Of a stretch of DNA of 64,000 bases, positions 1 to 8,594 are shown piece by piece (the first letter of the stretch is position 1; each line of letters opens with the position of its first letter). The notes under the pieces are model-generated. The model worked only from the letters and a program-made list of their open reading frames with translations. It searched no databases and was not told the DNA's origin. This DNA is from Eggerthellaceae bacterium. GTDB lineage: Bacteria; Actinomycetota; Coriobacteriia; Coriobacteriales; Eggerthellaceae. The position numbers and the translations under genes were made by a program. The DNA lies in contig SUUI01000005.1 in assembly GCA_015062605.1 (NCBI GenBank), positions 1 through 64,000 of the forward strand. Reading direction: 5' to 3'.

Positions 1-44
1 CGCACTATGACGGAAATCCTCTTCAGTTTTCAATGCTGCGACGT

Positions 45-86
<42 letters not shown>

Positions 87-135
87 CTATTGTGTGGTAC
101 CACGCCCTCAGCGCGGTATGCGCTATTGTACGCTG

Positions 136-152
136 TGCATTTTCAAAATGCA
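136..152. repeat. Short perfect inverted repeat after the CNNM gene
   Basis: Perfect 8-bp arms (TGCATTTT / AAAATGCA) around a single base. It lies 26 bp past the stop codon of the minus-strand CNNM-family gene. No clear uridine run follows on the minus strand, so terminator function is only possible. Confidence 0.3.
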
Positions 153-177
153 AGGATAAAAACGCTTTGCCGGCGAA

Positions 178-1500
178 TTAACCCTGTTCCTCAACTGGCA
201 CATCGCTCAGTGTGCATTTAATCTCCTCGATGCGCAGACGGTCCATCTCAAGAACCGTGAATGTTGCACGACGCTCGCCATCGTCAACCGAGATTTCGTC
301 TCCTACCGAAGGTATACGATCGAACAAGCCTAGCAGCAAACCACCTGCCGTTGTATATTCGTCCGCTTCGTCCGGCTCGAAACCGATGAGCTCCACCACC
401 TCATCCATTGGAACCGAACCATCGATTCGATACACGCCTTCTTGCAGCGTTTCGACTTCTTCCTCGAAATCGTGACGATACTCGTCATCCGATCTGCCCA
501 CGATCTCGTCCATGATGTCGCTCATCGTGACGATGCCAGCCGTGCCGCCGAACTCGTCGATGACCACCGCGATCTTCGTACGCTTCTCCTGAAATGTCTG
601 GATAAGCTTTGCAACGCTCAAACCCTCGGGTACGGCGACTATCGGCCTAACGTTGAGTTTGTTCACATCGCGATCAGGTAGTTGCGTGGTGTAGAGATCC
701 TTCACGTGCACGAACCCCAAGATGCGGTCCTTGCTCTCGCGGCACACCGGATAACGCGTGAATTTGTACTTCATGATACGTTCTAGGTTTTCATCCCACG
801 TATCTTCGAGGTCAAGACACACCATATCGGTTCGCGGTGTCATGATGTCCTCGACATCCTTTTCGCGAAGCTCGAAGATGTTGTCCACGTATTCGCCGCG
901 CTCGGAATCAATCAGTCCGCTTTCGGTACTCTCTGCTGCCAAATGCTGCAGCTCCTCCTCGGTATATGCCTCGTTTACTTGCGATGGATCATGGCCAAAC
1001 AATCTCACAACGCCATTCGTCAATGAATTGAATACCCACATGATCGGATACGTGATGCGATAGAACCATCGAAGCGGCGTTGCGGTCCTAAGCGCGTATT
1101 TCGCGGTAGAGAAGATGGCGAACGATTTCGGGATAAGCTCGCCGATCACCACATGAAGAGCGGTCATGATGATATAGCCGATGGCGATGGCGATACCCGA
1201 AATTGCCGTTGCAGAGATGTCGAACGGTTCAAGCAAGGGTCTGATGAGCTGACTGATCGCAGGTTCGCCCAACCAACCAAGCGCCAGAGATGCCAACGTA
1301 ATGCCAAGCTGGCAGGCACCAAGATACGCATTCACGTTCTCCGCAATGATCAGCGCATTCTTTGCACCGCGTTTCCCCTCCTCGGCTGCGAGCTCGAGTT
1401 GCGATTTGCGCACGCGCACGCATGCGAATTCCGCAACAACGAAAAACGCATTCATCGCAAGGAAGAAGACGACCAATAGCAGACTGATCGTTACGGACAT
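178..1500 (-). CDS. CNNM/HlyC-CorC family membrane protein with CBS pair
   Basis: 440 residues. The first ~200 residues form the DUF21/CNNM transmembrane domain with several hydrophobic helices. Residues ~205-330 hold a CBS-domain pair (around DIMTPRTDMV and EFGGTAGIVTMSDIMDEIVG). The last ~80 residues form the CorC/HlyC C-terminal domain. This order is typical of the family often annotated as hemolysin or Mg/Co efflux protein; members are thought to handle divalent cations, chiefly Mg2+ export, in the cytoplasmic membrane. The substrate cannot be read from sequence. The ATG is preceded by AAAGGTGA at a rather long spacing. It is separated from the upstream gene by an inverted repeat and is probably transcribed alone. 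Confidence 0.9.
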   Translation of the reverse strand: MSVTISLLLVVFFLAMNAFFVVAEFACVRVRKSQLELAAEEGKRGAKNALIIAENVNAYLGACQLGITLASLALGWLGEPAISQLIRPLLEPFDISATAISGIAIAIGYIIMTALHVVIGELIPKSFAIFSTAKYALRTATPLRWFYRITYPIMWVFNSLTNGVVRLFGHDPSQVNEAYTEEELQHLAAESTESGLIDSERGEYVDNIFELREKDVEDIMTPRTDMVCLDLEDTWDENLERIMKYKFTRYPVCRESKDRILGFVHVKDLYTTQLPDRDVNKLNVRPIVAVPEGLSVAKLIQTFQEKRTKIAVVIDEFGGTAGIVTMSDIMDEIVGRSDDEYRHDFEEEVETLQEGVYRIDGSVPMDEVVELIGFEPDEADEYTTAGGLLLGLFDRIPSVGDEISVDDGERRATFTVLEMDRLRIEEIKCTLSDVPVEEQG

Positions 1501-1587
1501 GTATTCACGTCACCTTTCATATGTTCTTAAGAGTCGGCGTTAACTGGGATGCGACAAAAAGCCGCAAAGATAAGTATCCCATAACGC

Positions 1588-1623
1588 ATGTTAGCTGGCC
1601 AACTTTCGTCCGCCAGCTAACAT
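1588..1623. repeat. 12-bp perfect inverted repeat between two minus-strand genes
   Basis: Arms ATGTTAGCTGGC (1588-1599) and GCCAGCTAACAT (1612-1623) with a 12-nt loop. It sits 26 bp beyond the stop of the NrdD-like gene and 88 bp before the CNNM start. A Rho-independent terminator is plausible, but no T-run follows the stem on the minus strand, so an operator for the CNNM gene is the alternative. Confidence 0.5.
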
Positions 1624-1648
1624 AACTTGTACGAAAATGGGAACTGTT

Positions 1649-2011
1649 CTAGAGATTCACCGCGTGCTTGACGCGATCATGCTCTTCGGCAGCCTTTGCG
1701 TTGTTCCAGCGATCCATGGTTCCCACCAGATAGCCCGTGATGCGGCGGATGCGCTCAAACGGAATCGGAGCGAGTTGATAGTGGATGTCGATGTCCTCGC
1801 CATCAACCGCAAGGTCCAAGCCCTCGACAATGGTGTTCGGATTCTGCTGATTGCCACGCAGAATATAAGCACGGATCTCTCGGTCAGTCACGGGAGCATC
1901 GTCTGTATGCGCATAAGATACGGTGACCTTCACGTCATCGACCATACGGCAATCCTGCTGTGCATCGATTGAAACCTGTTGAGCTTCGCGCTCTAAAACT
2001 GCTGTTGGCAT
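1649..2011 (-). CDS. NrdD-like mini-protein (anaerobic ribonucleotide reductase C-terminal motif)
   Basis: 120 residues. The C-terminal third (IRRITGYLVGTMDRWNNAKA, then EEHDRVKH) matches the tail motif of class III ribonucleotide reductase NrdD (GYxxx..RFNxGKxxEvxdRVKH), which is also found in short stand-alone proteins annotated as anaerobic ribonucleoside-triphosphate reductase. The N-terminal 80 residues are unassigned. It lacks the ~600-residue catalytic barrel and the glycyl-radical domain, so it cannot be a reductase by itself; a regulatory or accessory role is inferred. AGGAGG precedes the ATG at good spacing. The promoter carries an NrdR-box-like palindrome, supporting a link to deoxynucleotide synthesis. 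Confidence 0.65.
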   Translation of the reverse strand: MPTAVLEREAQQVSIDAQQDCRMVDDVKVTVSYAHTDDAPVTDREIRAYILRGNQQNPNTIVEGLDLAVDGEDIDIHYQLAPIPFERIRRITGYLVGTMDRWNNAKAAEEHDRVKHAVNL

Positions 2012-2098
2012 CGCATTCCTCCTGCGTTTCGTGTGTCATTTTCGTGTACCGTTTCGCGCGGCTGTTCATGTGCGCCTTTTTCTTCGTACGGGAAGGAA

Positions 2099-2148
2099 CT
2101 ATACCACAAAAAGTGGTTCTGTCTCGAAAAATACACAATATATTGTTG
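2099..2148 (-). promoter_or_regulatory. Promoter with NrdR-box-like palindrome
   Basis: On the minus strand a -10-like TATAGT lies at 2104-2099. The plus-strand sequence at 2133-2148, acacaatatattgttg, matches most positions of the 16-bp NrdR box (ACAC-A/T-rich-GTGT). A second dyad, ACCAC-N5-GTGGT (2103-2117), lies 30 bp away and overlaps the -10 region. NrdR boxes typically occur in pairs about three helical turns apart over nrd promoters. The first box is convincing; the second is a weaker match. Confidence 0.55.
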
Positions 2149-2283
2149 TTTTGTGCAAATAACGTGATGAAAGCCTCAGACAGTTACGCCCGTTCTCTCT
2201 CCTGCAAGAAAAACGACAAGATTACGGGCAAAAAGCTCGCACTGATCACTCTATTGTGTGAGGGATAACCGCGTTCTTACGCG

Positions 2284-2556
2284 CTAGATCTTGTACATGA
2301 ACTGAAAGACGTCTTCGCGTTGAATGATAACCTGCAGACCGATTTCATCCTGTACTTGCTCAAGACGTGTCTGAACTGCATTGAAGTCTGCAACCTCAGG
2401 ATTCAGTGTCACCATCATGGTCATCGAGAAAATCCGATCATCGAGAATCGTTTGGCTGATGTCGTCGATATTCGCACTGCATTCGGCAAGCGCCGTTGCA
2501 ATCGCTGCAACAATACCCGTACTATCCTTGCCCAAAACGGTGATGACGCACTTCAT
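2284..2556 (-). CDS. ACT domain protein (UPF0237 type)
   Basis: 90 residues, one ACT domain spanning the whole protein (MKCVITVLGKDSTGIVAAIA start, then NIDDISQTILDDRIFSMTMM). This is the stand-alone ACT family (UPF0237), whose members are predicted small-molecule, probably amino-acid, sensors in the cytoplasm. The target is unknown. AGGAGG lies just before the ATG. The next gene downstream is more than 270 bp away with its own promoter, so it is likely monocistronic. Confidence 0.85.
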   Translation of the reverse strand: MKCVITVLGKDSTGIVAAIATALAECSANIDDISQTILDDRIFSMTMMVTLNPEVADFNAVQTRLEQVQDEIGLQVIIQREDVFQFMYKI

Positions 2557-2729
2557 GAAAACCTCCTGGAGTTTGCTTTTCGCGCATGCTCATGTGTTCC
2601 CGAACATGATACCGCAACTGCCCATGCTTGCCGACTAGGCGAGCGTAGACGCGTTGTGCGTGTAGGTTTACGTAGTCAGCCTGTCTATCCGAGAACCGAA
2701 CGGCACTCGAAACGTTGTAAGAACCCCGA

Positions 2730-3656
2730 CTACTTCAGCTCGAGGCCTACAGGACAATGGTCAGAACCCATGACCTCCGCATAAATAGCGGCATCATCCA
2801 CGCGCTCGAACAGCGACTCGCTTACGAGGAAGTAGTCGATACGCCACCCTGTGTTGTTCTGGCGTGCACGCCCACGGTAACTCCACCACGAATACCGCCC
2901 CTTCGCATCGGGATTCAGCGTGCGGAACGTATCGACGAAGCCCGCCTCCACAAGTTCGGTGAACTTCCCGCGCTCCTCATCCGAAAAACCCGCGTTGCCG
3001 CGGTTCGGACCAGGATTCTTCAGGTCAATCTCGTTATGAGCCACATTGAAATCACCGCACATGGCAACAGGCTTCGGATCGCACGTTTCACCAGGCTGCG
3101 TAATGAAAAGCTCGTAGCCATCAGCTGCTTGGAAAAACGCGCGCACGTCAGCGAGCGCCTCGTCTTCGACATCCGAACCCTCAGAAGCGCCCGCACCCGC
3201 TTCGCCCTCCAAGCAAGGTCGCTCTACCGGCACTCCTGCAGGCAGGACACCTTCTTCGAGCCCTTTGCAGAACGCGCGGAACGCGTCATCCCATTCCATG
3301 CGAACATCGATGCGCGCCAAACCATCCTGCGCATTCGGTGTATACACGCACACGAACCAGAAGTCATCGAATTCCAACGCGCATACTCGACCCTCGGCAT
3401 CAAGATACGGTAAGCCGATGCCGTGCAGCACCGAAAGCGGTGCACGCTTGCTGAACACAGCCGTTCCCGCATAGCCCGGTTTTCGCGCGTATGACCAAAA
3501 CTGCAGATAGCCAGGAAACTCGAGCTTGACTTGTCCCTTCTGGCATTTCACCTCCTGAACGCCGAACACATCGGCATCGAAGGTCGAAAAGATATCCTCG
3601 AAATCCTTCTTGAGCACGGCACGGATGCCGTTCACGTTCCACGAGATCAATCGCAT
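2730..3656 (-). CDS. exoA: Exodeoxyribonuclease III / AP endonuclease
   Basis: 308 residues in the exonuclease-endonuclease-phosphatase fold: MRLISWNVNGIRA start, QEVK metal-binding Glu, GDFNVAH, and C-terminal RIDYFLVS and GSDHCPVGLEL. It acts in base-excision repair on abasic sites and 3' blocked ends. The start chosen is the family-typical MRLISWN with AAAGGCGG upstream; longer forms would run into the preceding MFS gene. An insertion of about 60 residues, acidic at its start, lies before the MCGDFN motif, making it longer than the usual 250-270 residues. It is probably co-transcribed with the MFS gene (22-bp gap). Confidence 0.93.
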   Translation of the reverse strand: MRLISWNVNGIRAVLKKDFEDIFSTFDADVFGVQEVKCQKGQVKLEFPGYLQFWSYARKPGYAGTAVFSKRAPLSVLHGIGLPYLDAEGRVCALEFDDFWFVCVYTPNAQDGLARIDVRMEWDDAFRAFCKGLEEGVLPAGVPVERPCLEGEAGAGASEGSDVEDEALADVRAFFQAADGYELFITQPGETCDPKPVAMCGDFNVAHNEIDLKNPGPNRGNAGFSDEERGKFTELVEAGFVDTFRTLNPDAKGRYSWWSYRGRARQNNTGWRIDYFLVSESLFERVDDAAIYAEVMGSDHCPVGLELK

Positions 3657-3678
3657 GCTGTGCCGCCTTTCACATTCC

Positions 3679-5100
3679 CTAGTCAGTACGCACCTTGGTG
3701 ACGACGATAAGGAACGTCGTAATCGATAGCAATGCCGAAAGCCCAAATGCCAAGTGATATCCGAACGCCGGATCGATGCCTTCCATCCCCCCGAAGACCA
3801 CGATGAGGAACACCTGGATCGCAGCGATGATCGAAGAGAACGACTGACGCACGGTGTTGCTGAACGAGCTGCCGTCCATGACGATCTCGCGCGGCGTATC
3901 CGACAAGGTCCATTGGAACATCGGGCTCATGCACGATGAAATGCCCATAGCGCGGATCCCCTGAAGCGTCGCGATCAACCACAACGGTGTCGTCTCGTCA
4001 ATGAACACCATGCTGCATGAACCGAAGAGCAAGAAAATGCCTGCGCACAGCATGATCTTGCGCGGACCGATCTTATCGCTGAGGATCCCGGCAAGAGGAT
4101 TGAAGATTCCTGCCGCGAAAGCAGTGGGAATGAACACAAGGCCAGAATCTACAGCCGTCCCTCCCCAAAGGTTGGTGACGAAGATGGGCAGGATGAGCAG
4201 GACGCCCATGAACGACCCCGTTAGCGCATTCTGCAAGATGAAGCCATTCTTGAAACGGTATGACTTGAAGATGGCGAGATTGATGAGCGGTGTCTTGGAG
4301 CTCTTCTGACGCACGACGAACAGAACGAGTGCGATTACGCCGACGGCAAGCGATACCCAAATCGTAGGGCTCGTCAGCTCATGGCTCGAAGCATTCGAGC
4401 ATCCTAGGAGGATGCCGCCGAAACCGAGCGTGGAAAGCACAACCGAGATGCCATCAAGGTGTCCCGCATCTTTTTTGTTCGATTCTCTCTTGCAATACAC
4501 GCACGTTACGATGCACAGCACGGCAGCGATAACGACCACTACAATGAAGAAATATCTCCAGCCTATGCCTTCAGAGAATGCACCGCCTATGAGCGGCCCG
4601 ACGTTAGGCGCGAATCCCACTGCCATGCCCGAAAGACCCATGGCCGTTCCTTGACGGTTCGGTGGGAAATTCAACATGGCGAAAGCCATGCCTACCGGCA
4701 TGACCATACCTGTCGAAATCGCTTGGAGGATGCGACCGAACAAGAAGACCCAGAAGTTTGAGGTAACGAAATCGATGAATGCTCCGAGCGCCAAAAACGC
4801 CCAGGCGATATTGAGCACCGTGCGCAGCGAGAAGCGCTTTGCCACATAGGTCACCACGGGCACGGTTATGCCCATGACTAGCATGTACACCGTGGAAAGC
4901 AGTTGCGAGGTATCGACATCCACGCCGAAATCAATGCGCACATCGCCCAGCATGGCATTCATGGCAGTTTGCGAGAAATTGCCAGCTGCGCAACCGATTG
5001 TGATCATCGTGAAGACGATGACTGCGAACGCGGTGACGCGCTCTGCGCTTGTAGGATTGGTACTCTTCGGTTTTTGCGCGCCTTCCGTTTGCGCGCTCAT
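3679..5100 (-). CDS. MFS drug:H+ antiporter, DHA2/EmrB-like
   Basis: 473 residues with about 14 hydrophobic helices, as in the DHA2 subgroup. Motif-like segments are GRILQAISTGMVMPVG after helix 4 and GPLIGGAFSEGIGWRYFF after helix 5 (antiporter motif C region). It probably exports toxic compounds using the proton gradient; the substrate is unknown. Its start codon overlaps the stop of pth (ATGA), so translation is likely coupled. A paralogue of the same subgroup lies at 9885-11267. Confidence 0.85.
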   Translation of the reverse strand: MSAQTEGAQKPKSTNPTSAERVTAFAVIVFTMITIGCAAGNFSQTAMNAMLGDVRIDFGVDVDTSQLLSTVYMLVMGITVPVVTYVAKRFSLRTVLNIAWAFLALGAFIDFVTSNFWVFLFGRILQAISTGMVMPVGMAFAMLNFPPNRQGTAMGLSGMAVGFAPNVGPLIGGAFSEGIGWRYFFIVVVVIAAVLCIVTCVYCKRESNKKDAGHLDGISVVLSTLGFGGILLGCSNASSHELTSPTIWVSLAVGVIALVLFVVRQKSSKTPLINLAIFKSYRFKNGFILQNALTGSFMGVLLILPIFVTNLWGGTAVDSGLVFIPTAFAAGIFNPLAGILSDKIGPRKIMLCAGIFLLFGSCSMVFIDETTPLWLIATLQGIRAMGISSCMSPMFQWTLSDTPREIVMDGSSFSNTVRQSFSSIIAAIQVFLIVVFGGMEGIDPAFGYHLAFGLSALLSITTFLIVVTKVRTD

Positions 5101-5684
5101 CGTTCGTTGAACTCCTGCTGCGTTTTCTCAAGCCCGTTCTCAATGAGCGAAATCGTCGCTTGAGCTGCAAGGTCAATGGCATGCTCGAATTCTTCGAGTG
5201 CTTCATTTCGCGGTGTCGAGAGCACGTAATCAGCCGAATCCATACGTCCAGGCGGGCGTCCGATACCCACGCGAATGCGGAACCAATCACGTGTGCCAAG
5301 CGAGTCGCATATGGAGCGTAGACCGTTATGGCCTGCATGACCGCCCCCGAACTTCACGCGAATACTACCTTCAGGAATATCGAGATCATCATGGACGACA
5401 ATGAGTTTCTCAGGTCCCGCACCGAATGACTTAAGCGCACCTTTCACAGGTCCGCCTGAAAGGTTCATGTAGCTTTGCGGCTTGACGAGTACGATGGCCT
5501 TCTCGTGCCACGTTGTCTTGCCGACCATAGCTTCGCCCTGTCGCTTCCAGTAGTTCACGCCAAATTCCTTGGCTAATGCATCGACGGTTTTGAAGCCTGC
5601 ATTATGACGCGTGTCGGCATATTCGGAGCCTGGATTTCCCAGTCCCGCAATGACGAAATCGACAGTTTCTTCTTTCGTGAACAC
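5097..5684 (-). CDS. pth: Peptidyl-tRNA hydrolase
   Basis: 195 residues from a GTG start. It shows the family signature: AGLGNPGSEYADTRHNAGF near the N-terminus with the catalytic His, QSYMNLSGG, and VVHDDLDIPEG. It releases tRNA from prematurely dissociated peptidyl-tRNA in the cytosol. No ATG lies close to the conserved start. The GTG at 5684 (or an in-frame TTG at 5696) is the only sensible initiation codon downstream of the prs stop, and its ribosome-binding site is weak. The order glmU-prs-pth is a classic bacterial neighbourhood. Confidence 0.92.
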   Translation of the reverse strand: MFTKEETVDFVIAGLGNPGSEYADTRHNAGFKTVDALAKEFGVNYWKRQGEAMVGKTTWHEKAIVLVKPQSYMNLSGGPVKGALKSFGAGPEKLIVVHDDLDIPEGSIRVKFGGGHAGHNGLRSICDSLGTRDWFRIRVGIGRPPGRMDSADYVLSTPRNEALEEFEHAIDLAAQATISLIENGLEKTQQEFNER

Positions 5685-5709
5685 GCTCGCCTGCAACCGT
5701 ACGTACGCC

Positions 5710-6681
5710 CTACAGCGCGAAATCGGGATCGAACAGCGAGGCCACCGACTCGTTCGTGAACACATTTTGGATGGCGCGCGCGAACAGCGGAGCGACCGAA
5801 ACGACCTTTATCTTGCTCGTCAGGTACTGCGGGTCGATCGGGATGGTATCGGTGACGATGATCTCTTCAGCCTTCGAGTTGATAAGGCGCTCGCATGCAC
5901 CGCTCGAGAACACCGGATGCGTTGCGCATACATACACTCTGTCGGCACCCTTGTTGATGAGCGTATCGATGGCGGCAACGAGCGTGCCTCCTGTATCGAT
6001 CATGTCATCGTTTAAGATGCAGACCTTGCCCGAAACGTCGCCGATAAGCGCCGTGATTTCAGCCTTGTTATGCTCAGGACGACCCTTGTGCATGATGGCC
6101 AAATCGGCGTTCAGCATGTCGGAAAGCTTCTTGGCAGCCTTCGCACGGCCAACATCGGGGCTCACAACGCACAAAGTCTTATCGCCGAAATCTTTGTTGT
6201 TGAAGTAGTCGGCCATGATGGAAAGAGCGGTCAGATGATTGACAGGAATGTCGAAGAAGCCTTGGATCTGACCTTGATGCAAATCGATGGTGATGACGCG
6301 ATCGACGCCCGAAACCTCGATCAGGTTGGCGACCAGCTTGGCCGTAATGGGCTCACGGGCGGCCGCCTTGCGATCCTGACGTGCATAGCCATAGTGCGTG
6401 ATGACCGCAGTGATATCGCGCGCAGAAGCGCGGTGTGCGGCATCCGCCATGATGAGCAGCTCCATGAGCGCATCATTCACATGCTCCCCGGCCACAGATT
6501 GGATCAGGAAAACATCGGCACCGCGGACGCTTTCGTTGTAACGCGCGTAAATCTCGCCGTTCTTGAACTTCTCGAGTTTGACGTTGCCTAAGGTCGTTTT
6601 GAGCTCAGCTGCGACCTTCTCGGCGAACACGGGGTTTACCGATCCTGAGAAAATGGCTAAATTCTTCTGCATCTGCGCCAT
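5710..6681 (-). CDS. prs: Ribose-phosphate pyrophosphokinase (PRPP synthase)
   Basis: 323 residues, the usual length. Conserved segments: NGEIYARYNESVRGADVF (flexible loop and ATP site), DLHQGQIQGFFDIPVNHL, GRAKAAKKLSD, and the PRPP-binding loop NDDMIDTGGTL. It makes PRPP from ribose-5-phosphate and ATP for nucleotide, His and Trp synthesis. It lies 99 bp downstream of the glmU-like gene and 25 bp upstream of pth, forming one minus-strand operon. Confidence 0.97.
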   Translation of the reverse strand: MAQMQKNLAIFSGSVNPVFAEKVAAELKTTLGNVKLEKFKNGEIYARYNESVRGADVFLIQSVAGEHVNDALMELLIMADAAHRASARDITAVITHYGYARQDRKAAAREPITAKLVANLIEVSGVDRVITIDLHQGQIQGFFDIPVNHLTALSIMADYFNNKDFGDKTLCVVSPDVGRAKAAKKLSDMLNADLAIMHKGRPEHNKAEITALIGDVSGKVCILNDDMIDTGGTLVAAIDTLINKGADRVYVCATHPVFSSGACERLINSKAEEIIVTDTIPIDPQYLTSKIKVVSVAPLFARAIQNVFTNESVASLFDPDFAL

Positions 6682-6780
6682 GGTGCACGCTTCCTTTCCG
6701 TCTGCATCGATGCGTTCTTACAGTCGTATTGTACCCAAATATGACGTGCAGAAAGCACGTATCTGCGCTCAAAGAATCGA

Positions 6781-7518
6781 TTATTCGGCAGCTATGCGAA
6801 CTTGCATGATATCAGCGACATTGGCAAGTTGCTCAGTCGTGTTGACACCAAGGCATTCCATCGGATCATCGGTGACAAGCGCGCATACCGCATCGCCAGC
6901 CTCACGGCAGATGGCGAGCACATCGGTTAGGTAGAACTCGCCTTGAGCATTGTCGTTGCTCACTTTTTCGAGCGCCGCGAACAAACGTGATGCATCGAAG
7001 CAATAGAAACCGGAATTGCATTCGCACACCGCTGCCTCTTCTGGAGATGCATCCTTCTGCTCGACGATGCGTTCCACACGCCCCTCTCCATCGCGGATGA
7101 TGCGCCCGTAACCGAACGGGTCGTCAAGTTGCATCGTGAGCACCACGACGGCCGCATCCGCATCTTCGCGCATCTCGATGAGCGCCTTGATGGTCTTTGG
7201 CGTGATGAGCGGGCAGTCTCCCGAAAGCACAACGAGAGAGCCATCGAAATCAGCTAACGCCTCGCGTGCCGAGAGAACCGCATCGGCTGTTCCGCGTTGC
7301 TTTTCTTGGATTGCGATCTGGGTATCGGGAACGAGAGGGATGACCTCCTCGCGCTTGTGCCCTACGATTGTCACCACGTGCTCGATACCTGCAGCATGCG
7401 CTGCATCGACCACCCAACGTATCATCGGCGTGCCAAGCACCTCATGGACGACTTTCGGCTTATCGGATTTCATGCGGGTTCCCGCACCTGCGGCGAGAAC
7501 TAAAGCAGCTGTTTGCAT
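6781..7518 (-). CDS. GlmU-type uridylyltransferase domain only (N-acetylglucosamine-1-P)
   Basis: 245 residues starting MQTAALVLAAGAGTRMKSDK, the nucleotidyltransferase signature of the GlmU N-terminal half, with KQRGTADAVLSA, LSGDCPLI, GYGRIIRD and GEFYLTD. This half converts GlcNAc-1-phosphate plus UTP to UDP-GlcNAc for cell-wall synthesis. Full GlmU is about 450 residues with a left-handed beta-helix acetyltransferase; that half is absent and the frame closes normally. The acetylation step must be done elsewhere or the substrate may differ. Its position before prs matches canonical glmU-prs. The start follows the family; upstream codons show no conservation. Confidence 0.85.
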   Translation of the reverse strand: MQTAALVLAAGAGTRMKSDKPKVVHEVLGTPMIRWVVDAAHAAGIEHVVTIVGHKREEVIPLVPDTQIAIQEKQRGTADAVLSAREALADFDGSLVVLSGDCPLITPKTIKALIEMREDADAAVVVLTMQLDDPFGYGRIIRDGEGRVERIVEQKDASPEEAAVCECNSGFYCFDASRLFAALEKVSNDNAQGEFYLTDVLAICREAGDAVCALVTDDPMECLGVNTTEQLANVADIMQVRIAAE

Positions 7519-7814
7519 GGGCTTTCGATCACTCGATTCGTTTTCTCGTTTGATGTACCGCAGGCGAGTATACACTAGCTTATCCTCGCACGCCACACCC
7601 GGATACGTGGAGAAGAGAACGATGTATGAAACCTGAACTTTTCCCTCCCCATGGTAGACGAAAAGCCCAAAACGGACTATCCTTTTCATTGACAGCTTGA
7701 TGGTCAAAGGAGTCGTTTTCGAGTAAGCATTCGGAACACGCCGAGTAGCGCTCAGGGGGATTCCTGCGGCAATCAAGTTTTTTTATTGGACACGAGGAAA
7801 ACGAGGTGAGCAAT
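7519..7814. promoter_or_regulatory. Divergent intergenic region between glmU-like gene and hpf
   Basis: About 300 bp without a gene. For the minus strand a TATACT -10-like hexamer lies at 7573-7568. For the plus strand there is a dyad TTGAC-N9-GTCAA (7689-7707), and a T7 run at 7779-7785 just before the hpf ribosome-binding site. No riboswitch class was recognised. Confidence 0.4.
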
Positions 7815-8396
7815 ATGAGCATCACAGTATCAGGACGCAAAATGGCAATCAGCGACTCTCTTCGGAAGTATGCAACGGAGAAGATCGGCGGTTCCACCAA
7901 AGTCATGGATATCAATCCTCTCGATGTCGAGGTGATGCTCTATCGCGAGAAGAACCCCGCGAACCCTAGGCCCGCTTGTTGCGAGGTCACGCTGCGCACG
8001 AAAGGCCACATCATCCGCGCGGAGGAACACGAGGACGACCTGCATACGGCTATCGATGTTGCTGCGGCGAAGGTCGAACGTCAACTCCGCAAATTCAAGA
8101 CCCGCGTCATCGACCGCAAGGTCCAGGCCGACCGTGCTGCAGCTGAAGAATTCCTCCCCCGCCAGACAGAAGAAGTCGAACTCGACCTCGATCAGCTTAT
8201 GAGCGAGCTTTCCGATGATGAGATCGTACGCGTCAAGGAAATCGAATTCGCGCCGATGACGCAGGAAGAAGCGCTTGTGCAAATCGATTTGCTCGGCCAC
8301 GATTTCTTCGTTTTCACGGAGCGAGACACCAATCTGGTATGCGTGCTGTACCGTCGCGATGGCGGCGGCTACGGACTGCTGAGGCAAGCAGAATAA
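7815..8396 (+). CDS. hpf: Long-form ribosome hibernation promoting factor
   Basis: 193 residues: an N-terminal RaiA/HPF domain (MSITVSGRKMAISDSLRKYA, residues 1-~100), a linker, and the C-terminal dimerisation domain (VRVKEIEFAPMTQEEALVQI...HDFFVF). Long HPF binds the 30S subunit and pairs ribosomes into inactive 100S dimers in stationary phase. ATG 7815 is preferred because AGGTGAG sits 5-6 nt upstream; an in-frame GTG at 7806 is the alternative. It is flanked by its own promoter region and is probably monocistronic. Confidence 0.95.
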   Translation: MSITVSGRKMAISDSLRKYATEKIGGSTKVMDINPLDVEVMLYREKNPANPRPACCEVTLRTKGHIIRAEEHEDDLHTAIDVAAAKVERQLRKFKTRVIDRKVQADRAAAEEFLPRQTEEVELDLDQLMSELSDDEIVRVKEIEFAPMTQEEALVQIDLLGHDFFVFTERDTNLVCVLYRRDGGGYGLLRQAE

Positions 8397-8476
8397 ACAA
8401 AAGGCACTTTTGCCATTTCATCAGGTGTTTTATAGAAAGCGAACCCTACGCTGATATATACACGGAATGGATTTTC

Positions 8477-8485
8477 TGATATACT
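8477..8485 (+). promoter_or_regulatory. Extended -10 promoter for the UroD-family gene
   Basis: TG-A-TATACT (8477-8485), an extended -10 element about 110 nt before the start codon. No good -35 hexamer is visible, which is usual for extended -10 promoters. The long leader between it and the gene has no recognised structure. Confidence 0.45.
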
Positions 8486-8594
8486 ATCGTGAGTTTTTTG
8501 CCGCAAAGGGCAATCAGTTGAATACGCCCGCGACAAAAGTAATATTATTTACATGTCAACAAAACCGGTAATGTTAATTCCATAAGGGGGAAAC

